A DNA stretch of 64,000 bases from Metapseudomonas resinovorans DSM 21078. GTDB lineage: Bacteria > Pseudomonadota > Gammaproteobacteria > Pseudomonadales > Pseudomonadaceae. The DNA is taken from the NCBI RefSeq assembly GCF_000423545.1, contig NZ_AUIE01000010.1:1-64000 (forward strand). The letters run 5' to 3'. Position numbers and translations under genes: made by a program. This document shows, piece by piece, positions 59,894 to 64,000 of the stretch. Under the pieces are notes generated by a model. That model saw only the letters and a program-made list of their open reading frames with translations. It did not search any database and had not been told where the DNA came from. Each line of letters opens with the position of its first letter. The first letter of the stretch is position 1.

Positions 59894-60410
59894 GCCGAAG
59901 ACTCATGCACGCGTGAGACGATATTTGTCCCGGTTTTAGTCCGTCGCGAAAATAACCAGGATGGCCCGTGTTATTTTCGCGTTTCCTGTGAAAGTCCTTC
60001 GCCGTCTCGCGGCGGTCTGGAGGCTCTGATCTTCGGCACACTCGCTGCCCCAGGTGCTGGCCCGGCACAGCACCGCCGCCCGCCTGCGCCATTCACTGAT
60101 CATCGGAGCCCAACACGGCACTTGCTCGGGGGGTGATAGCAGGCCCCACGAGCAGACTGACAGAGCATCGCCCGGATGCATTCCCGGAACACCGCCCATC
60201 CCGCGCCGGTTATGCGAGTGAACTCCTTCCGGGTGCCCGGTGTCTGTCTGCTGTCGGCCCATTGGGTGGATTGCATGGCCATTCGCTACTTGGGCGGCTG
60301 CGCTGTCCTTCGCTCCATCTGATCGCGTTCCTGTCTAGAGCACTTCGCGTGGCCGGCCACTTTCGCGCCCGTATGCCGGGTTTTGTCCCATCGCCATGTG
60401 AAGATTGCCC
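59894..60410. other. Intergenic region, 517 bp
   Basis: No supported gene. A perfect 12-bp inverted repeat, CGCGAAAATAAC / GTTATTTTCGCG (59945-59956 and 59970-59981, 13-nt loop), lies about 50 bp after the barrel gene and may be its terminator. Confidence 0.5.
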
Positions 60411-61079
60411 ATGCCCCTATCCCGTCATTTCTCCGCCGGTGTTTCTCCGTTCCAGCCTCGCGCCTTCGCTGCCCTCTTGTTGGGTGGCCTGCTGACGGCG
60501 GGTGCGCCGGCCCAGGCCGAGGAGCCCGCCGGCAACGTGCGCTGGGTAAGCGACAGCCTGACTACTTACGTGCGCAGCGGCCCGACCGATGGCTACCGCA
60601 TTGTCGGTACGCTCACTTCAGGGCAGAAGGTTGAGTTGTTGACGACCCAGGGGGACTACAGCCAGGTGCGCGGTGAGAACGGCAGCACCGTGTGGATTCC
60701 CAGTCGCGACCTGCAGGAAGTGCCCGGCCAGACCGAGCGCCTGCCTCAACTCGAACAGAAGGTGGCCGAGCTAACCGCCGAACTGGAAGGTATCGACGGC
60801 ACCTGGAAGACCCGTGTGCAAGGCATGCAGGAGACGCTCGACGCGCGCAAGAAGCTGATCGACGAATTGCAGGCAGCACGCTCGGCACTGGACGCCGAAC
60901 TGACTCAGGCCCGCACCGAATTGCGCGATGCGCAGGCGCAACTGGGTGAGGAGAACAAGCAGGTATTGATGCGCTACATGGTTTACGGCGGCAGCATCGC
61001 CGGTGCCGGGCTGCTCGTCGGTCTGATCCTGCCGACCATGCTGAGGGTGCGGCGCAAGCGTAACGATCAGTGGGTCTGA
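60411..61079 (+). CDS. SH3-domain/coiled-coil membrane protein (TIGR04211 type)
   Basis: 222 aa from the ATG at 60411. A signal peptide (ends GAPAQA) precedes a bacterial SH3 domain (about 42-105, LTTYVRSGPTDGYRIVGTL), a coiled coil (about 115-185) and a C-terminal transmembrane helix (about 193-213) with a basic cytoplasmic tail RVRRKRNDQWV. It is anchored in the inner membrane with the SH3 part in the periplasm, as in YgiM. The role is probably in cell-envelope maintenance. Confidence 0.9.
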   Translation: MPLSRHFSAGVSPFQPRAFAALLLGGLLTAGAPAQAEEPAGNVRWVSDSLTTYVRSGPTDGYRIVGTLTSGQKVELLTTQGDYSQVRGENGSTVWIPSRDLQEVPGQTERLPQLEQKVAELTAELEGIDGTWKTRVQGMQETLDARKKLIDELQAARSALDAELTQARTELRDAQAQLGEENKQVLMRYMVYGGSIAGAGLLVGLILPTMLRVRRKRNDQWV

Positions 61080-61125
61080 CGACGCGAGAAGCCCATCGGC
61101 CTTCCTTGGCGGTGCGCGCCGCAAC

Positions 61126-63129
61126 TCAGTGCGGCGCGCGGTGGCGGATGGTCTTCAGCAGGTCATCGGGGGTGATCTGGCCGACGACGCTGCTCGCTGC
61201 GCTGCCCGGTTGAGGCAGGTCGAGAATGTGCCCCTTCATCTTGCCCACCACATGCATCTCGCAGGGTTTGCAGTCGAATTTCAGGGTCAGCACTTCGTCG
61301 CCGTGGACCAGTTGCATCGGCGCCACCTTGGTGCGCACGCCCGTGACGCCCTTGGCCTGTTTCGGGCACAGGTTGAAGGAGAAGCGCAGGCAGTGCTTGG
61401 TGATCATCACCGGCACTTCGCCGGCCTCTTCATGGGCCTCGTAGGCCGCGTCGATCAGTTGCACGCCGTAGCGGTGGTAGAAGTCGCGCGCTTTCTGGTT
61501 GTAGACGTTGTAGAGGAACGACAGGTGCGCCTCGGGGTAGACCGGCGGCGGCACGCTGACGGCCTTGCGGTATCCATGCGGATGGGCGGCAACGCGGGCA
61601 GCGGTCAGGGCCTCGATGGCTTCGCGGCGCAGGGCCTTGAGCTGTGAGTTGGGGATGAAGAATGCCTGCGGGGCATCCAGCTCGATCTTCTCGGCGTAGT
61701 ACTGGGTGGTGCCTAACTGACCGAGCAGGTCGTGCAGTTGTTCCAGGGCCTGTTCGGGCTTGTTCGCTGCGCCGAACGGGCCGTCCAGTGTGACCGACGC
61801 GCTCACGCCTTCTTCGCTGGTAGCGACCAGTTCCAGGCGCGCTTCGCGCAGGGTGGCCTTCCACTCGACGCCAATGCGGCGCTCGGCGGAGGTCTTCAGC
61901 AAGGCCTGTTGCCAGTTGTGGTCCAGGTTGCGGGAAAGCGGGTGGTTCGGGCGCAGACGGAAGAGCCCGGCCGGCATCTCGTTGGGCTCGACGCGGTAGC
62001 GCCAGCGCTTCTCGCCGTCTTCCTCGAACTCATCCTTGAGCTCGGCGATGTTGGCGCGGAAACCCACCACTTCGCGCTTGACCAGCACGTTGAGGCCGTC
62101 GCCGTTGGACAGCGGCTCGCGGGTCACGGCGATCAGGTCGCGCTTGCCGACTTTCTCCACTTCGCCAACCAGCAGGCCGGTGAAGGTCGGGGTGTCGAAG
62201 GCGCCGATGTCGATCTTGCGTTCGGTGACGAAGTAATCGGTGCTGCCCCGGTGGAAGGTCTTGTCCGGGTCCGGCACGAAGAAGTGGTCGGTACGGCCAC
62301 TGGAGGCGCGGGCGAGGTCCGGGCGCTCGGCGAGGATGCCGTCCAGGCGCTGGCGGTAGTAAGCGGTGATGTTCTTGACGTAGCTCGCGTCCTTGTAGCG
62401 TCCTTCGATCTTGAAGGAGCGCACGCCGGCATCGACCAGGGCGCTGAGGTTGGCGCTCTGGTTATTGTCCTTCATCGACAGCAGGTGCTTCTCGAACGCC
62501 ACCACGCGACCCTGGTCGTCTTTCAGGGTGTAGGGCAGGCGGCAGGCCTGGGAGCAGTCGCCGCGGTTGGCGCTGCGGCCGGTCTGGGCGTGAGAGATGT
62601 TGCACTGCCCGGAGAAGGCGACGCAGAGCGCACCGTGAATGAAGAATTCGATGGCCGCGTCGGTTTCATCGGCAATGGCGCGGATCTGCTTGAGGTTCAG
62701 CTCGCGGGCCAGCACCAGTTGGGAGAAGCCGGCCTGGTCGAGGAACTTGGCCCGTTCCAGCGTGCGGATGTCGGTCTGGGTGCTGGCGTGCAACTCGATT
62801 GGCGGGATATCCAGTTCGAGCACGCCCATGTCCTGCACGATCAGCGCGTCGACGCCAGCGTCGTAGAGCTGGTGGATCAGCTTGCGTGCCGGTTCCAGCT
62901 CGTCGTCATGAAGGATGGTGTTGATGGTGACGAACACCCGCACATGAAACTGGTGGGCGAACTCGACCAGTTTGGCGATATCCGCTACTTCATTGCAGGC
63001 GTTGTGGCGCGCACCGAAACTCGGGCCGCCGATGTACACGGCGTCGGCGCCATGCAGGATGGCCTCGCGGGCAATGTTGACGTCACGGGCGGGGCTGAGC
63101 AGTTCTAATTGGTTTTTTGGCAGAGGCAT
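61126..63129 (-). CDS. rlhA: 23S rRNA 5-hydroxycytidine synthase RlhA (U32 peptidase family)
   Basis: 667 aa from the ATG at 63129; an upstream in-frame start would add 22 residues. The U32 core (about 1-320) carries HGALCVAFSGQCNISHAQTG, GDCSQACRLPY and SFKIEGRYKDASYV, with the cysteines of the iron-sulfur site. The C-terminal half (about 330-667), with FDCKPCEMHV at the end, is found in the long RlhA form, which hydroxylates C2501 of 23S rRNA, rather than TrhP, which is about 450 aa. Length and C-terminus decide the call. Confidence 0.88.
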   Translation of the reverse strand: MPLPKNQLELLSPARDVNIAREAILHGADAVYIGGPSFGARHNACNEVADIAKLVEFAHQFHVRVFVTINTILHDDELEPARKLIHQLYDAGVDALIVQDMGVLELDIPPIELHASTQTDIRTLERAKFLDQAGFSQLVLARELNLKQIRAIADETDAAIEFFIHGALCVAFSGQCNISHAQTGRSANRGDCSQACRLPYTLKDDQGRVVAFEKHLLSMKDNNQSANLSALVDAGVRSFKIEGRYKDASYVKNITAYYRQRLDGILAERPDLARASSGRTDHFFVPDPDKTFHRGSTDYFVTERKIDIGAFDTPTFTGLLVGEVEKVGKRDLIAVTREPLSNGDGLNVLVKREVVGFRANIAELKDEFEEDGEKRWRYRVEPNEMPAGLFRLRPNHPLSRNLDHNWQQALLKTSAERRIGVEWKATLREARLELVATSEEGVSASVTLDGPFGAANKPEQALEQLHDLLGQLGTTQYYAEKIELDAPQAFFIPNSQLKALRREAIEALTAARVAAHPHGYRKAVSVPPPVYPEAHLSFLYNVYNQKARDFYHRYGVQLIDAAYEAHEEAGEVPVMITKHCLRFSFNLCPKQAKGVTGVRTKVAPMQLVHGDEVLTLKFDCKPCEMHVVGKMKGHILDLPQPGSAASSVVGQITPDDLLKTIRHRAPH

Positions 63130-63219
63130 GTCAATCACGTTCGGCACGGGTGCAAGTGGCGCATTGTAGCGGGCATGCGCCACCCGGGCATCCATCGGGT
63201 GCCGGATGGCGGTCGAGGG

Positions 63220-63636
63220 TCAGGTGAGGCGGGCTGGAGGAATCGAGTAGGTGCCCACCACGTGGGCCACCGGTTCATCGAGGCCCTCCGAATAGAGTGA
63301 AACCTCTCCTACGGCCAGGGTCTTGCCGACCTTCATCAGCTGGCACTCGCCAATCACGCGTTTGCGTGCTTCGGGCTTGCGCAGGAAGTTGATGGTCAGG
63401 CTGGTGGTGACCGCGAGCGGCACGATGCCGATCTCGCCCAGCAGGGCGATGTAGAGCGCCACGTCGGCAATCGCCATCAAGGTGGGGCCGGAGACGGTGC
63501 CGCCAGGGCGCAAGTCAGACTCGCCCACCTCCTGCGAAACCCGGGCGCTGCGGTCGCCCACGGCTTCGACCACGACGCGGGTCTGGGGAAATTCCTGCTG
63601 GATGAATCGGGCTATCGCTTCTTTCTTGTCGGCCAT
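63220..63636 (-). CDS. Hotdog-fold thioesterase (PaaI family)
   Basis: 138 aa from the ATG at 63636 (GGGAG upstream). The family motif GGTVSGPTLMAIADVALYIALLG (shown here in part) holds the catalytic Asp; the central helix and strand TTSLTINFLRKPE are typical. It hydrolyses acyl-CoA thioesters; specificity unknown. It lies upstream of rlhA on the same strand, but with 90 bp between them, and they need not form an operon. Confidence 0.87.
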   Translation of the reverse strand: MADKKEAIARFIQQEFPQTRVVVEAVGDRSARVSQEVGESDLRPGGTVSGPTLMAIADVALYIALLGEIGIVPLAVTTSLTINFLRKPEARKRVIGECQLMKVGKTLAVGEVSLYSEGLDEPVAHVVGTYSIPPARLT

Positions 63637-63799
63637 TCCGGACTCCCTGGTGTGCCATGGTCGAGCGGACGCTGCCACAACCATCCCGGCCTGTCCATGT
63701 CCGCTGCCTCAGCCGCCAGAGGCGTATTTGATCTCGTGCAATAACACGCTCATGTTCCTCGACTAAGCTCCCCGGACTTGGTTTCGAAGGGTAGCCGGG

Positions 63800-64000
63800 A
63801 TGTCTTTCATCGATTCGATCGTCGCTCAGGTTCTGGTGCTGGAAGTCGGGATTCATCACGCCTATGCGCGCCTGGCCTGCCGGACCGATGACGAGGCGCT
63901 CCACGACCTGCGAATCAACCTGCGCAAGTTGCGCAGCCTCCTGCGGCCCATGCGCCGACTGGAGGCTGCGAGGGAGCTGGATGCCGCCGCGGCTGACGTA
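63800..64000 (+). CDS. CHAD-domain protein, N-terminal part
   Basis: The gene runs off the right edge; 67 residues are visible from the ATG at 63800. ALHDLRINLRKLRSLLRPMR is the polyphosphate-binding CHAD helix with its conserved His and Arg pattern. CHAD proteins bind polyphosphate granules. The rest of the gene is outside the window. Confidence 0.78.
   Translation, partial: MSFIDSIVAQVLVLEVGIHHAYARLACRTDDEALHDLRINLRKLRSLLRPMRRLEAARELDAAAADV

Overview
The window is about 64 kb of GC-rich chromosome from a Pseudomonas-type gammaproteobacterium. The call rests on synteny: a gcvH-gcvP-sdaA-gcvT operon next to a TyrR-like sigma54 activator, and pqqF followed by nosP-nahK. Dispersed Pseudomonas-style REP/REPIN repeats, the codon use and the RTX peroxidase agree. 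No tRNA, rRNA, CRISPR array, integrase or insertion sequence was seen. The gene content is chromosomal with some accessory islands.

Layout. 1-7.2 kb: glycine cleavage/serine dehydratase operon (minus strand), led by gcvH, with a sigma54 promoter and three 18-bp operators, then the GcsR-type activator. 7.2-8.4 kb: two small orphan genes. 8.6-16.4 kb: PqqF peptidase, a porin, and the nitric-oxide sensor pair NosP/NahK. 16.4-21.6 kb: LysR with a divergent SDR, a class 3 lipase, a bestrophin-like channel, a DUF1348 protein with a TetR regulator. 21.8-26.8 kb: a five-gene A1-type cytochrome c oxidase operon whose subunit II carries two extra cytochrome c domains. 27-30.1 kb: small orphans, a cupin, a VF530 protein and an alpha/beta hydrolase.

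30.3-37.7 kb is the most interesting region. It holds a secreted precursor with seven EGKCG motifs and a tandem EF-hand, followed by DUF692 (MbnB-like) and DUF2063 proteins: the signature of a copper-binding RiPP of the HvfA/bufferin type. Ohr follows on the same strand. DoxX and an OmpR-type two-component system lie on the opposite strand, and a DipZ-like CcdA-thioredoxin fusion diverges from them. The precursor promoter and the regulator/DipZ promoter region share the same direct repeat, GTATCC-N4-GTATCC, which suggests one regulon.

37.8-47.6 kb: class C beta-lactamase, an SDR lacking the catalytic Tyr, a tautomerase, a LysR, KatG, and an AlkB/XylM-like hydroxylase with its own ferredoxin reductase, divergent from an AraC regulator across two 22-bp-spaced direct repeats. 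48.4-53.9 kb: a giant RTX haem peroxidase behind an AT-rich leader. 54.2-60 kb: a GNAT gene with an apparent N-terminal frameshift, an NTF2-like protein, a Gly/His-rich secreted repeat protein, a DUF6502-DUF5666 pair and an outer-membrane barrel. 60.4-64 kb: SH3/coiled-coil membrane protein, RlhA, a hotdog thioesterase and the start of a CHAD-domain gene.
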